This document shows positions 11,371-23,520 of a stretch of 64,000 nucleotides of DNA, piece by piece. A program made the translations under genes and the position numbers. Origin of the DNA: Morella rubra (Eukaryota > Streptophyta > Magnoliopsida > Fagales > Myricaceae); contig CM025849.1 in NCBI GenBank assembly GCA_003952965.2, positions 14,268,949 to 14,332,948 on the forward strand, read 5' to 3'. The notes beneath the pieces are model-generated. The model made no database searches, was not told the DNA's origin, and was given only the letters and a program-made list of their open reading frames with translations. How positions within the stretch are numbered: position 1 is the first letter of the stretch; the number at the start of each line of letters is the position of its first letter.

Positions 11371-11605
11371 TTGATATACCACCGTGCCCTTGGTTTTTAA
11401 AAACAGTAAACACAAGGGAAGTGTCGACACATTATACTCATGTGTCGACACATTGGTCATGCTCCCGAACAAGGTAAAAGAGCTCTCGGGTGGATGGCTC
11501 ATGTGTCGACACATGAAATCATGGTGTCGACACATGCTTCTTCATGGAAGAAAAACCATAAAAACCAGAGGTGCTGACACTTGTTTCACCAAGTGTTGAC
11601 ACATG
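11371..11605 (-). promoter_or_regulatory. Possible internal promoter of the env-like gene
   Basis: Four perfect GTGTCGACAC palindromes (11,421, 11,442, 11,503, 11,524) and two degenerate ones (to about 11,605) lie between the end of pol and the env-like start, with a CTCTCGGGTG word between them as in the LTR. On the minus strand a weak TATA-like GGTATATCAA (11,371-11,380) and a CT-rich leader follow before the ATG at 11,203. The repeat is seen; promoter function is inference. Confidence 0.45.
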
Positions 11606-11731
11606 GCATGAAACATGATTTTATGAAATAGTTTTAATAAAAACACATAGAATCAATCAACCATCATTCAAAAACATGTACAAAGCAATCAATACCACAT
11701 TTAAGGAGTAAAACAAGTATATAATAGCAAT

Positions 11732-14700
11732 TCAATCCAAAGGAAACTTCATTCCTATTTCTTGTCGAATAAAACAAAATCTATCCTCATTGAGGGGTTT
11801 TGTGAAAATATCCGCCAATTGAAGGTCGGTATTTACAAACTCAAGAACAATATCCCCTTTTTGAGCATGATCTCTAATGAAAATGATGCTTAATCTCATA
11901 TGTTTTGTCCTAGAGTGCTGAATTGGATTTTTAGTAAGATTGATTGCACTGGTGTTGTCACATTTTATTGGGATGAGAGAATAATGAAGATTAAATCTTC
12001 CAATTGTTGTTTCATCCACAATACTTGTGCACAACAATTGCCTATGGCAATATACTCGGCTTCCGTAGTTGATAGAGCCACGGAGTTTTGTTTCTTACAA
12101 CACCAAGAGACTAGTGAGGTCCAAGAAATTGGCATGCACCACTAGTACTCTTTCTATCAATTTTACATCCAGCATAATCCGCATCCGAGTATCCTTGTAA
12201 ATTAATTCAACACTCTTAGGATAAAACAAACCTAGATTTTGAGTGCCAACAAGATATCTGAAAATTCTTTTGACAGCAAGGAGATGAGATTCCTTAGGAC
12301 ATGATTGAAATCTAGCACACATACATACACTAAACATTATATCGGGTCTACTAGCGGTAAGATATAGTAAGGAGCCAATCATACCTCGATACTTCGTTTG
12401 GTCCACATCCTTACCTTTTTCATCCTTTTTCCATTTTTGTAGATGGACTCATAGGAGTGCTCATAGGCTTTGAATTGTCCATGTTGAATCTTTTGAGAAG
12501 ATCTCTTGTATACTTAGCTTGACTTATGAAGATGCCTTCACTACATTGTTTGATTTGGAGCCCGAGAAAGTAGTTCAATTCTCCCATAAGGCTCATCTCA
12601 AATTCACCTTGCATAACTTGAGAAAACTCTTGACACAAAGATTCATTAGTAGATCCAAAAATAATGTCATCAACATATATTTGAACCGTTAATAACTCAT
12701 TTTCTTTTCTTTGGTGAAAAGAGTAGTATCAATTTTACCTCGAGAAAAACCATTTTCAATAAGAAAAGAACTTAGACGTTCATACCATGCTCGAGGTGCT
12801 TGTTTCAATCCATAAAGCGCTTTTGTGAGTTTGTATACATGATTTGAAAGATTTTCATCTTCAAATCCCGGTGGTTGCTCAACATAAACTTCTTCAGTGA
12901 GAAATCCATTTAGAAAAGCACTTTTTACATCCATTTGAAAGAGTTTAAAATCTTTATAACAAGCAAAAGCTAGAAGCATGCGAATGGATTCTAAACGAGC
13001 AACAGGAGCAAAGGTTTCATCAAAATCAATTCCTTCTTCTTGATTGTAACCTTGGGCTACTAATCTTGCTTTGTTCCTCACCACAACCCCGGATTCATCC
13101 ATTTTGTTTCTAAAAACCCATTTTGTGCCAATAATTGGATAATCCTTGGGTCTAGGAACTAGATGCCATACTTGATTTTTCTCAAATTGTTTTAATTCCT
13201 CTTCCATAGCATGGATCCAACTTTCATCATCTTTAGCCTCAGAAAAGTTCTTAGGCTCAAGTTGAGAAAGTAAAGCAAGGTTATTAGCTTGGTGTACAGA
13301 GGATCGAGTCCTTACCCCTTTTTCAACATTACCAATAATTTGATGGAGAGGATGACTCTTGATGTACTTCCAAGACTTTGGTAGATCATTATCATCTTGT
13401 TGAGACTCTTCTTGAGGCTCTTGAGGTTCTTGCTCTTGCACTAGTGCCTCTCCCTTGTCTTTGTCAATTGTAAGCCTATCAACCCCTTTGTTAAGATCTA
13501 CAATATCTTCATCATCTTTTCTCATAAGATTGTTAGATTCATCAAAAACAACATGAACTGATTCTTCAACAACTAAGGTACGTTTATTAAAAACACGATA
13601 AGCTTTGCTAGAAGTTGAATAACCAAGAAATATACCTTCATCCGCTTTTGCATCGAACTTACCCAAATTGTCCTTGTTGTTGTTGAGCACAAAACATTTA
13701 CAACCGAAAACATGAAAATAACCAATGTTGGGTTTTCTATCATTCCATAGCTCATAAGGGGTTTTCTTGAGAATAGGCCTAATCATGCAACGGTTCATAA
13801 CATAACAACTTGTGCTAACTGCTTCAGCCCAGAAATAATCAGGCAAGTTGTTTTCACAAAGCAAGGTTCTAGCCATTTCTTCAAGAGTCCTATTTTTCCT
13901 CTCTACAACACCATTTTGTTGAGGAGTTCTAGGAGCCGAGAAGTTATGGTTAATACCATTTTCTCCACAAAACATTTCAAAGGAGGAATTTTCAAATTCT
14001 TTACCATGATCACTCCTTATGCTAGAAATAGCAAAACCTTTTTCATTTTGGATTCTCTTGCTAAGTTTTTCAAAAGCATGAAAGGCTTCATCTTTATGAG
14101 CTAGGAATAGAACCCATGTGAATCTACTGAAGTCATCAACAACAACAAAGCCATAACGTTTGCCACCCAAACTCAATGTTCGGGTTGGACCAAATAAGTC
14201 CATGTGTAGGAGTTGGAGTGGTCTAGAAGTGGACACAATATTTTTGGTTTAAAAGATATTTTGGTTTGTTTGCCCTTTTGGCTGCTGCCAAATCAAGAGA
14301 GATTAGGCAAACCCGAAACAAGATTCTTTTGGCTAGTTTAGAAATCAAGTCCATGCTTGCATGAGCAAGCCTTCTATGCCACAACCAGCTGTCTTTATCA
14401 TTTAGAGCTGAAAAACATTTTATATTTTCTGAGGAGATGCTCTCTAAATGAACAATGTACACATTTTCAAATCTATGTCCAACAAACAAGACTTTCTTGC
14501 TTTCAATATTTTCAACAAGGCACATTGATGATTCAAAAATGACTCGGTTTCCCTTGTCACACAATTGACTAATGCTTAGGAGATTATGCTTTAAACCTTT
14601 GACAAGAAGAACATTTTCAATTGTGGGATTAGGATACGTACCAATGCTTCCAACACCAAGTATCTTTCCTTTTCCATTGTCACCAAATGTAACTGAGCCC

Positions 14701-16020
14701 TTATCCTTAAGACAAAAGGAGTTGAACCAACTTTTGTCTCCGGTCATGTGCTTGGAGCATCCACTATCAAGTACCCAATGTTCCTTGATGTCTTTGGACT
14801 CCAAGCATTCCTGCAAAAAAATCAGCTCTTGATCTTTGGTACCCAAACCTTTTTGGGTCCATTGGTATTAGATACAAATTCCTTTATCTTATCTTTTTGA
14901 ATCCATACAAATTTGATCCCATGAGTGGATCCTTTTCTAGTTGGACATGTGTGTGAGATGTGTCCATGCTTTCCACAAAAATTACACATAAAGAAAGGAT
15001 GTTGATGATTTAATAATTATATCAGAATATAACTTTTGATATCCACTTGAATCATAGCCAATTCCGCTTTTGTTGAAACAACATTTTTGTGAACCAAGGA
15101 GAATATCAAGGTTTCTTTTTCCTTGAGTAAATCTTGCAAGATCTTGGGTAAGAGAGTCAATTTTTCTTTTTAACTCAATATTTTCTGATTTCAAAACATG
15201 TGACTCACTTGTATTATTTTTTCATTTTCTTTTGTGACACTTGCAAGATTCTCTTCAAGAGAAACAACTTGGTATTTCAAAGCATCATTTTGTTGCACAA
15301 GTACATCAAGATTCTTTTTAATACAACAATACTTTGAAAATATTCTTTTCAACTCAACATGTTGTTCATCAAAAGCATCTTGTAATTCCTCAAAAGTAAA
15401 TGAGTAAGTTGAAGATCTTTGTACCTCATCTTCGTTATCCTTTGCCATGAAGCAAAGGTTTGCAACTTCTTCATCGCTCTCACTATTACTTTCATCGGAT
15501 TCTCCCCATGCCGCTAAGAATGCTTTCTTTTTATCTTTGAAATCCTTGGACTTCTTGTGTGTCTCAACATTGGGGCATTCCGACTTTATGTGGCCCGGCT
15601 TCTTGCATCCGAAGCAATAATTTCATTCTTTTTGCTGCTATCCCCTTTGTAATTTGTTTTTCTTGAGAATCTTTTATCCCCTTGTTTCTTACGGAAGAAC
15701 TTCTTGAATCTTTTAGTGAATAGAGCCATTTCCTCATCATCCTCAGAGGATTCATCCTCACTAGAGTATGTTGCCTTTAGGGCAACACCCCTTTTTCCTT
15801 TTCCTTCGTCTTCATCTCCCTTCTTGATTCATCTCATGGGTCATGAGAGATCCCATGAGCTCGTCCAAGGAGAGCTTCGTCAAGTCCTTAGCTTCTTGAA
15901 TTGCAGTGACCTTGGGTTCCCAAGCTTTAGGAAGACACCTGAGAATCTTTCTTACCATTTCATCATTAGTGTACTCTTTACCAAGAGATTTAAGCCCATA
16001 AATCGTAATGTAAGTAAAGT
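11732..16020 (-). pseudogene. copia gag-pol polyprotein, frameshifted and 5'-truncated
   Basis: Order on the minus strand: gag from FTYITIYGLKSLGKEYTND (about 16,020) through AWEPKVTAIQEAKDLTKLSL (UBN2-type gag); an acidic linker; a CCHC knuckle CFGCKKPGHIKSEC (about 15,585-15,625, with a 1-base deletion just before it); a coiled-coil region (14,982-15,448); a second knuckle CNFCGKHGHISHTC (about 14,950-14,995); protease HWVLDSGCSKHMTGD (14,223-14,846); GAG-pre-integrase WLWHRRLAHASMDL; integrase with [18 protein letters not shown] and VVERKNR (DDE residues, 12,689-14,236); reverse transcriptase with [43 protein letters not shown] and YVDD (about 12,660-12,690); RNase H ending QLADIFTKPLNEDRF (11,732-12,037). 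Frame breaks fall near 15,615, 14,300, 12,690, 12,410 and 12,190. The 515-residue integrase-RT frame is the longest intact piece. No 5' LTR is present. Confidence 0.94.
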
Positions 16021-16030
16021 ATATTACCTC

Positions 16031-16299
16031 TTGAACAAAATCAACACCAAAACGAACTAAATCTCTACCAAAACCTCACAAATTTCACCCAAAATTTTCA
16101 ATATTTACTCGGTTAAAAAATAATGAATTTGAGCTTGGGCTTTCTCTTAATCTATTTTAAACACTCTCTCAACAAAAAGGACGGTATTTGGGCTAAATTT
16201 AATAGGGAAATAGCTCCTTGCCGCAAGCCTTCTCTCTCTTCGTTGCCGTGGGTGTGTTTTGCACTTCACCCACAGCGTTAGAGCATTTTGGCATTTCAA
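16031..16299. other. CACTA DNA resuming after the copia truncation point
   Basis: No gene is seen. The stretch CCAAAACGAAC...CACAAATTTCACCCAAAA at 16,048-16,096 weakly resembles 63,944-63,999 of the second CACTA copy and 23,516-23,540 next to the solo LTR. This supports, without proving, that it belongs to the outer CACTA element. The exact copia edge (16,020-16,040) is uncertain because no LTR end is present. Confidence 0.45.
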
Positions 16300-17235
16300 G
16301 CACGATAAACACCAATCGATCGGCCACAGAAGCGATCGATCACCTTGTCAGCTTTAAAATTCTCGCAAAGTTTTTGAACCAATCGATCGCCACAATTATG
16401 ACGATCGACCGTTTAACGAATTCAAAACGACGACGGATGATAGCGATTGATCGTCAGCAATATACAATTGATCGGTCTAAAAACATTAAACGACACCATC
16501 CTTAACCGATCGATCGATTACATACCGATCGATCGTAATATCTCATTATTAAAAAAATAACTTTTAACCAGACAAATGACTTAATTATTAAAATTATTTT
16601 ACTTAACATGTCATTTTAATACCTACTTTATACTAATAACTTATAATCATGTGTTAAATAAGTTTTATATCACTAGTTTATGACATCTTAGTACATTGCT
16701 CACACTAACTCTTACAAATGTTTATTTGATTTAACATGTACAACTTGTACATGCTTTCCTAAATATTAATAAAGTATATTTGATATGTTTTTATGTAATA
16801 TAAATATATCCTAACATACTTTGTTAATATATATTTTGTCTTTTTAATTATTTAAGCACACATTATTCCATCACAAATGTTTAATCACTAAGTTTAGATA
16901 CCGATCGATCAGCAAATCTAACAGATCGATCGCTCTCTTTGAGTTTAAAACGACAGCGTTCAGACCGATCGACCACTTTATGTTAACGATCGATCTCTGC
17001 ATCTAATGAAAACGACGACGCATACTTACGATCGATCAATGTGCCATGACTGATCAATCGGTACACAAAAGCCAAAACGACGGAGTCCTTAACGATCGAC
17101 CGCTACATTTTAACTATCGATTGTTCAATTATAACGATCGATCGTCTATTTTAACGATTGGTCGGTTAGAAATATCTAAACGACACCGTACTTAAACGAT
17201 CGATCACCTAAAACACCGATCGATCGTGATCTTAA
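16300..17235. repeat. CGATCGATC palindrome array, block 1
   Basis: Many copies of (A/C)CGATCGATCG and one-base variants lie in two clusters, 16,310-16,545 and 16,895-17,235. They are often paired at 15-30 bp spacing, with AAACGACG(A/G)CG or AAACGACACCGT between pairs. The 350 bp between clusters is AT-rich and unremarkable. Known: CACTA elements carry many short subterminal repeats bound by their TNPA-type protein. That these are such sites is inference. Confidence 0.8.
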
Positions 17236-17589
17236 ACTTTAAAAAATCGAGTTTTATTTAAAATCTTATATTACTTGTATGTACTTAAATTTTATTCATA
17301 TCGTATTTTATTTACTTGTTTAACTTTGCAATTTTTGTTAATTTTGCCATCAAAATGTTATTTTGGTCAATTAACGTATCTAAGTGTGTGGAAAAAAATA
17401 CAAATTAAAAACACATAAGCTATAATCAAAGTCACTACATATCCACAAATAAAGATAAATATCCCAAATACGTAAATAAAAACCCAAATCTAAATAAACA
17501 CATATGTCTGAAAAAAATAAATAAAAACATAAATCCAATTGTATGTCCTAAATAGATAGTAAAAATATCATAAAAATATCAAGGCTGAA

Positions 17590-18837
17590 CAGCATCATAG
17601 AAAGTCTCCATGTCATCAGGAATATCTCCAGGAATCTTCTGTGGATCTGCCTCTGTCTTGAAATCATCTAGAGTCTTCTTGATTTCTTCCAGCTGTACGT
17701 TGACCTCCTCATATGAGCCACGACCACCTTGTTGCGCAGGTACGCAACTGTGCACTCCCCTTCAAAAGCAATCTGGAGCTTCTCTTGATCATCCCGGAGC
17801 TCCTGCACGTCCTTACTCAATTTATCCACTTGCTCCTGAAGAGGCTGTAGAGCGGTCTTCACAGTCACGCCCACACGGCTGTCAAGATCCACAAATAGCT
17901 GGGCCACCCAGGGAGGAGGCACTGCAGGCGCTCCCATCTCAATAGGTGCCTCTGATCTGGTCAGTCTGGTGTCGGGTGATGCTCGTCCAGCCTCATTTGC
18001 GGCCACTGCGGCTCTACAAGCAAACTGTCGAGTCAAAGCCCCCTCTTGCCCCTAGCTCCTGGACAAGGTGAACTTGTTCAGCGCGCTCTTCACGTTCTTA
18101 TGAGTCTCCCCTCACCAATCACGACACCCCGCTGGATGAGGAACTGCATCAGAAACACGCAGTATGGGAGGCTGTTATCCTTAATTCCCTAAGCGTCATC
18201 CATGATCAACTCAAACATGTAGAGCGAGAAATCTATCCGCGTCTACTGGCCCAGCAAGAGCATACACTAAGTTCTACAGAACGGCACTCTGTGGAATGAG
18301 TTCTGCCATCGCCATTCGGCTTCCAGATAAGGTGCAAAATCTGCCAAAACGTACTAATCTCACTCTGCTTGATTATGCTGCCCACCACTGCAAAGGTCTT
18401 CCCAATCATCAGCGTCCACAGGTCCTGCTCTGATGTCCTCTGCTCATCCGTCAGGGGTACCGCTGGGAAGCAGGGGGTCTCAGGCCAGGGGCAGTGTAAG
18501 AAATCAACAATGACGTCTGTCAAGAATAAGAACTGCACGCCTTGCACCACTAGGTGCTCTATCTACCGAGACGAGTGCACAGAAGAAATCTTGCACAAGT
18601 GTGTCCACACAAAACCCCTCAGTCCACAAGAGCTGATGAAGAAATCTCTGGTACTCGAAGAGCTGGTAAAGGGAGTGCTCCTCGTACAATAGCTGGTCAA
18701 AATCAGAGAGAGTCACAAGACTCTCTTTGGCCACTGGCCGCCCCCTCAGGTACTCCATTCGCCTCTCCAAGGTCATCATTGGATCAGCGACTTCCTACTC
18801 TTGGAAAAACGATCCCGTCCCAGTCTTCGTTGTGCAT
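17590..18837 (-). pseudogene. Degenerate transposon-encoded protein with C-terminal coiled coil
   Basis: It starts MHNEDWDGIVFPRVGSR at 18,837, hits a stop, and continues in other frames: MEYLRGRPVAKESLVTLSDF and VQDFFCALVSVDRAPSGARR (18,504-18,779), DVIVDFLHCPWPETPCFPAV and EISTFWQILHLIWKPNGDGR (18,233-18,550), then a Pro-rich hinge and a coiled coil, VDKLSKDVQELRDDQEKLQI (17,668-18,036). The layout (globular N-terminal part, FWQILHLI motif, coiled-coil tail) is like plant env-like or putative plant transposon proteins, and so broadly like 9,742-11,203, but the sequence is different. It is clearly more GC-rich than the DNA around it and sits between two CGATCGATC blocks. It could be an internal CACTA gene or a relic of another insertion. 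I do not know its function. Confidence 0.55.
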
Positions 18838-19595
18838 GCGAGCTTAACTCATGATATTTTATGTATGCTGCAAAAGTTGTATATAAATATGTGTTAATAA
18901 GTAATCATAATATCCTATTAATTAGAAAAAAAAAATTAATCACAATCATGTAATTATTAATGAAGTTGCAACAAAAAAGAGATCCATCACCATCCAAAGC
19001 GATCAATCACTAAATATACCGATCGATTGTTTATGTAACTAATCGATCGAAAAATGAAAACGGTGCGTTTATGAAAACAATGATCGATCGTTAGTAATTA
19101 AGCAATCAATCATGACATGGCGATCGATCAATCAATTTGACCTATCGAACACTATTGGTAAAACGATGCATTTCAGTGCACAAACGATCGATCGTCCATG
19201 CAACCAAACGCATAGTATCACTAAGCGATCGATCACCACAAAGCCAATCAATCGCTAGTTAATCAAAATGTTGCGCTTCACATTGAAGCTTACCGATCAA
19301 TCGCTTAGGTGTAAGCGATCGATTGATCACCACTTCTAGAAAGGAAAACATAATATACCAATCGATCATCAATATAAACAATCGATCAGTCCCGCATTGA
19401 AACTCACAGTTTAGAGGGACCGATCGATCGCTTAATAAACCATCGATCGGTCCCTTAACAAATGCAGCGATCGATCGGTTAATTTAACCGATCGATCATT
19501 AGACTTAGCACCTACAAAGCGATTGATCGCCTATTAAGGCGATCAATCGTATGGGAACGAAAACACACAGACGTTACAAAACCCCAAAATAGGCC
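18838..19595. repeat. CGATCGATC palindrome array, block 2
   Basis: From about 18,970 to 19,560 there are more than twenty copies of CGATCGATC or CGATCAATC-type words, the densest at 19,420-19,510. 18,838-18,970 is AT-rich with nothing else visible. The block ends just before the solo-LTR insertion. Confidence 0.8.
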
Positions 19596-20460
19596 CAAAA
19601 TGTCACGCCCCAAATGCTAGCCTGACGAGGCTAATGACAACTGCGAGCATTCTCAACGACAAACACTCCAGCGCACTTAACTAAAAATCTTTCAGCGGAA
19701 ATTTTTTTTTTTTTTTTAAAACATCAACTATGACTAATTCAGAATATGAATTACTAAAATAATTTATCTCCTAATACGCAAGCTGACATGCAGACCCTAA
19801 AATGTTCTACTAAAGTGTATGAATATGCAAATAGGTATACGCAAAATAAAAACGTATAACTATATCAAATAACACGTATAGAGAAACATTTGAAAATCTA
19901 ATCTTCAAGCAATAACATAAAGCAATATATTATAATTACATCATGGTCCCAAAATATAAGTTGCTTAATAGTTTTAAGTCTCGTAGCCTGAACAGACCAC
20001 AACCACATCATAATGGAGGTTCATATCAACTCTTTCAAAAAAAAAGTTTAGGATCTACATGAATTGCAAATTAGGGGAGGGCACCCTCATCAACCCCCTC
20101 CTCAGGTTCTAGATCCTCCTCATGAGTTCCCTCACCTGAAACATCATCTAGAATGATACAATTGAAAATATTGTGAGTCTAATAACTCAGTAAGGGATAT
20201 ATATGACATGATCATGAATGACAGGTATATATATGCCAAAATAAATGCATGTTTATGTATGCGACTCTTGTAATGCAATTTGCTTAAAAGTTCTTTCATC
20301 TTTATTTGAGCTGCTTCTCTCGCTCCATTTACCCCTGAAGTCAGGGTTGTGCGTTCCCTTCGAAACTGTTCCCCTTTCCCTTTGAACATGTCATTTGGTC
20401 GAGCTAGCCCTTGATGTGGCCCCAAGCCTGATGGCTAGACACGACCCTTAGAGGTCCACA

Positions 20461-20595
20461 CCTTCTCGCATTCATCCTTCAGTGTGGTTGCACATACCTC
20501 GAGGACTACCCATCCTTCTCGCATTCGTCCTTCAGAGTGGGTGCCTTAGGAGTCATCCATCCTTCTCGCATTCGTCCTTCGAAGTGGATGCACCT
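20461..20595. repeat. Three-copy tandem repeat of about 50 bp
   Basis: CCTTCTCGCATTC(A/G)TCCTTC recurs at 20,461, 20,514 and 20,561, each followed by a (A/G)GTGG(T/G/A)TGC-type word. It lies within the putative solo LTR. Confidence 0.85.
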
Positions 20596-22886
20596 ATCAT
20601 ACTTAGGTACGGTACCGACCATCTTATTTAGCCCATAACATATCCTAACATAGCATAAAATCTCATTTTCATTTGCATAAAATTTCCCTTTTTTTCTTTT
20701 GAGAAAATTAATGCAAATGCTCATGACGTGCTCGATAACAAATAATCATGATGTGTATCATTCCAGTTTTCTAAAAAATAATTTTTTTGCTTACCTTTAT
20801 CCACTCAAGTTTATGGTGGCGCCTTGCCTACAAATGAGTCATACTAATGTTGTCACTTAAATGATTGAGAGATGTACTTGATGCAGCAAATCATCATTTA
20901 TTTCAAAATAAACATATCATAGTAATTCACACATTTTTCTTTACTAACTAGTAACGGTTCTACAATGTAAAACTTTATCTTAATGTTGCTGAACCCATTA
21001 AACTTGGATGCCAAAATGATCCCTACACTTCATGTTATAACATATTAAAATTTCAGGTAATTTAGAGCTTGTTTGCCACTTGAACGATTTATCCGAAAAT
21101 GCAAGTTGCTGGGGGCGTCCAAGCTGGCAGCTTCGACGTCTTCAGCTTCAAAAATTCGTAACTTCAAAAAACATGGCTTCAAATTACATGAAATTACTTT
21201 CAAACTTCTCTGCTTTCATAAACTTAAACTTGAAGATAAGACTCATAAAAATCAGAACTAATTTACATTTTCAAAACACTTCTTAGCAGATAAAAATCCT
21301 AGAGCAAACACTGCTGCTGCTCCAGCTCGTCCTTCCACTTTCAAAACACCATAACTTATTCAATACACCTCTAAATCACACGAAAGTTATCTTAAAATGT
21401 TCCTCTTTGATAAACTTAAAATTCAAGACCAAGAACATGAAAATATGACTTAAAAGGATCACTTAAAACATTATTTGGAAAGAGCAAGAAATCTGGACGT
21501 GCAAGGCTGGTGACAGCTTGACGTCTGAACTTTTAAAAATCCATAACTTACTCAATATTTATCAGAATCACCTGAAGTATGGCTTAAAATATTTTAATTT
21601 CATAGGCCTATAACAAAAAATTTTCTCTCAAGATCAAAGAATAAAGCATCAAGGTTACTCCTAATCCGAGCTTTGTGATCTGTAGAAACTAAATTTCAGC
21701 AACTAGTTTAACAAGTCTACCATATAATTCTTAATGATTTCCAACACTATAGATCAAGCTTATCAATGCTACGGGTTCTCCAACAACAATAATAGCTTGT
21801 AATAGATAAGGTCTGACCTCTATAAATGTAACAGCAGCAACAGAAAAGTTTTCTTTTCAATCAATTACATTTATTCACAGCAGCAAACTATGGTCTCTTC
21901 AAGCATTATAATTTCCAGCAACCATTCACTCAAGAATTTGGACTATTTCTGTGGCATGTTACAAAAACAAACTATACCCGATCTACTAGTTTCATTGACA
22001 ACAAGAGCACTAATGGCAGTAACACCGTCATGCCCACTTCCTCAAATCTGGAATTTTTTCAGGCAACTATACCTCACGGAATTCATCCAATCTTCAAAGC
22101 TTTTATCCACTACATCACCCAAATCTCTCCATGCCATAATCAACACTCAAGGACCTATTTAAACCCCTAAGGAGGTGCTGAAAATAACAGTGACATTCAT
22201 GAAAACAAGGGAGCAAATCTGCCCTCTAAAATAGAGCACCCGAGCACTCTAAGCACCAACTTTCGAAGTGCAGAACCTAGCTCATGTTTAATGGTCATGC
22301 AAGACTCAAACGGGACTTGCAATGGAACTAGTTCCAGGTCCACATTTTTTTTCCAGCAACCTCACTCATCTCTCTAGCTCATTTGCACTTCAACCCATTT
22401 AAATATCAAAAGGCAACACCCAAGGTCACAACAAGTGCATATCCAGCCATGCATGTGCACATCAAATTTTAGATTCTGCCAACACCTCATAACAGAAGTT
22501 GTTCTCATAAAAATCTTCTACTTTAACGATTTCAAATCAAAAACTTACAGCAATACAACGATTCTATTTTCACCAAGCCAATGCCAATGCATTATCTTTT
22601 CTTTTAGGCTTTCCATCAAACACTTATGGCACATCAATGTTTCTCTTGAAACCTTAACTCAAAATCTGACCATGCATCCCTTCCTAGACTCCAAAATTTT
22701 TATCTATTTCAACATGCATAGCGTAGAAGAGATAACAGCAGAACCCAAACAAATACTCAATGGCATTCACGGTTTCTCATAAAAATTTCACAAAAAGAGC
22801 AACACCCTTACCTTGGCTTCTCTTGATTCCTCCTACTGCACTACACCTCCCCTAGCTCTATACGACAGTCCTCCTTTTCTTCTCTC

Positions 22887-22972
22887 CTTCTTCTTCTTCT
22901 TCTTCTTCTTCTTCTTCTTCTTCTTCTCCTTCTCTTCTCTTCTTTCCTCTCTTCTTCTTCTCTTCTTCTTCC
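22887..22972. repeat. (CTT)n microsatellite and CT-rich tract
   Basis: Pure CTT repeats run from 22,887 to 22,927, then degenerate into CT-rich DNA. ORFs through it on either strand (poly-Phe/Leu or poly-Glu/Lys) are artefacts. Confidence 0.95.
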
Positions 22973-23520
22973 TTCTGTGGCTTCAGTGTTTTCCTCCTCT
23001 TGTTTGTGTGCGTGAGTGACAAATAGCTAGAGAGGGAAGTGGTGTGCGGTAAAACAAAACCAGAGAAAAATGGAGAGGAAAAGACAACTCTACCCCCTAC
23101 CATCCTTGTTAATAATGCCTATTCCTATTGGCCAAGCTTGGACGGCAACTTCATCTTTCCCCCCTTCTCTTTGTCACGTGATTCTCCCACTTTTCTTTCA
23201 CTTTTATTTTTCCTTCACTTGCCACTTCATAGAGTTCACGTTTGACTCTCATTCCCATTATCTCAAGCAAACATACACTTTTCAAAAATCAAAGCCCCTA
23301 ACTCAAACTCTTCTGAATATTGCAATTTAACACCATTAAAAATTTTCAAAAAAATATAACATGCAAATTATTAATAAGGATGCAAGAAAAAGTGCTAAAG
23401 GAAAGTCAGTCATACATATCTTTTCTCAATAATTCAGGGTAGTGCAAAAACTTAAAGAGTCAAAAAGTTAAAAATAAATTGACATTGAAGGAAACCTAAA
23501 AGTCGGGATCTCACACAAAA

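Larger units (their letters stand above)
2982..16030 (-). mobile_element. SIRE-like Ty1/copia retrotransposon, 5'-truncated, split by hAT
   Basis: Read on the minus strand, the order is gag (truncated at about 16,020), protease, integrase, reverse transcriptase, RNase H, env-like gene, polypurine tract and 3' LTR. Known: an env-like gene after pol, a long gag with a CCHC knuckle and an AAAGGGGGAGA-type polypurine tract are typical of the SIRE/Maximus lineage of copia. The 5' LTR and the start of gag are missing; beyond about 16,030 the sequence changes to CACTA-like DNA. The 3' LTR holds a complete hAT insertion at 3,319-8,126. All ORFs carry frameshifts or stops, so this copy is dead. A solo LTR of the same family lies at 59,482-60,747. 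Confidence 0.9.
19601..23515. mobile_element. Probable solo LTR (3.9 kb) with 5-bp target duplication
   Basis: It begins TGTCACGCCC at 19,601 and ends GGGATCTCACA at 23,515, with CAAAA directly before (19,596-19,600) and after (23,516-23,520). TG...CA ends with a 5-bp duplication are the signature of LTR retrotransposon integration. No gag, pol or polypurine tract is found inside, so a solo LTR or a non-autonomous (LARD-like) element fits best. At 3.9 kb it is long for an LTR, though very large gypsy-type LTRs exist. It holds a tandem repeat at 20,461-20,590 and a CTT microsatellite at 22,887-22,927. Orientation cannot be decided. Confidence 0.72.

Noticed and set aside
16300-19560. CGATCGATC arrays as a CRISPR or satellite array
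   Set aside because: There are no uniform repeats with unique spacers, the genome is a plant nuclear one, and the arrays lie inside CACTA ends.
22813-23103. Open frames with poly-Phe/Leu or poly-Glu/Lys
   Set aside because: These read a CTT microsatellite inside the putative solo LTR.
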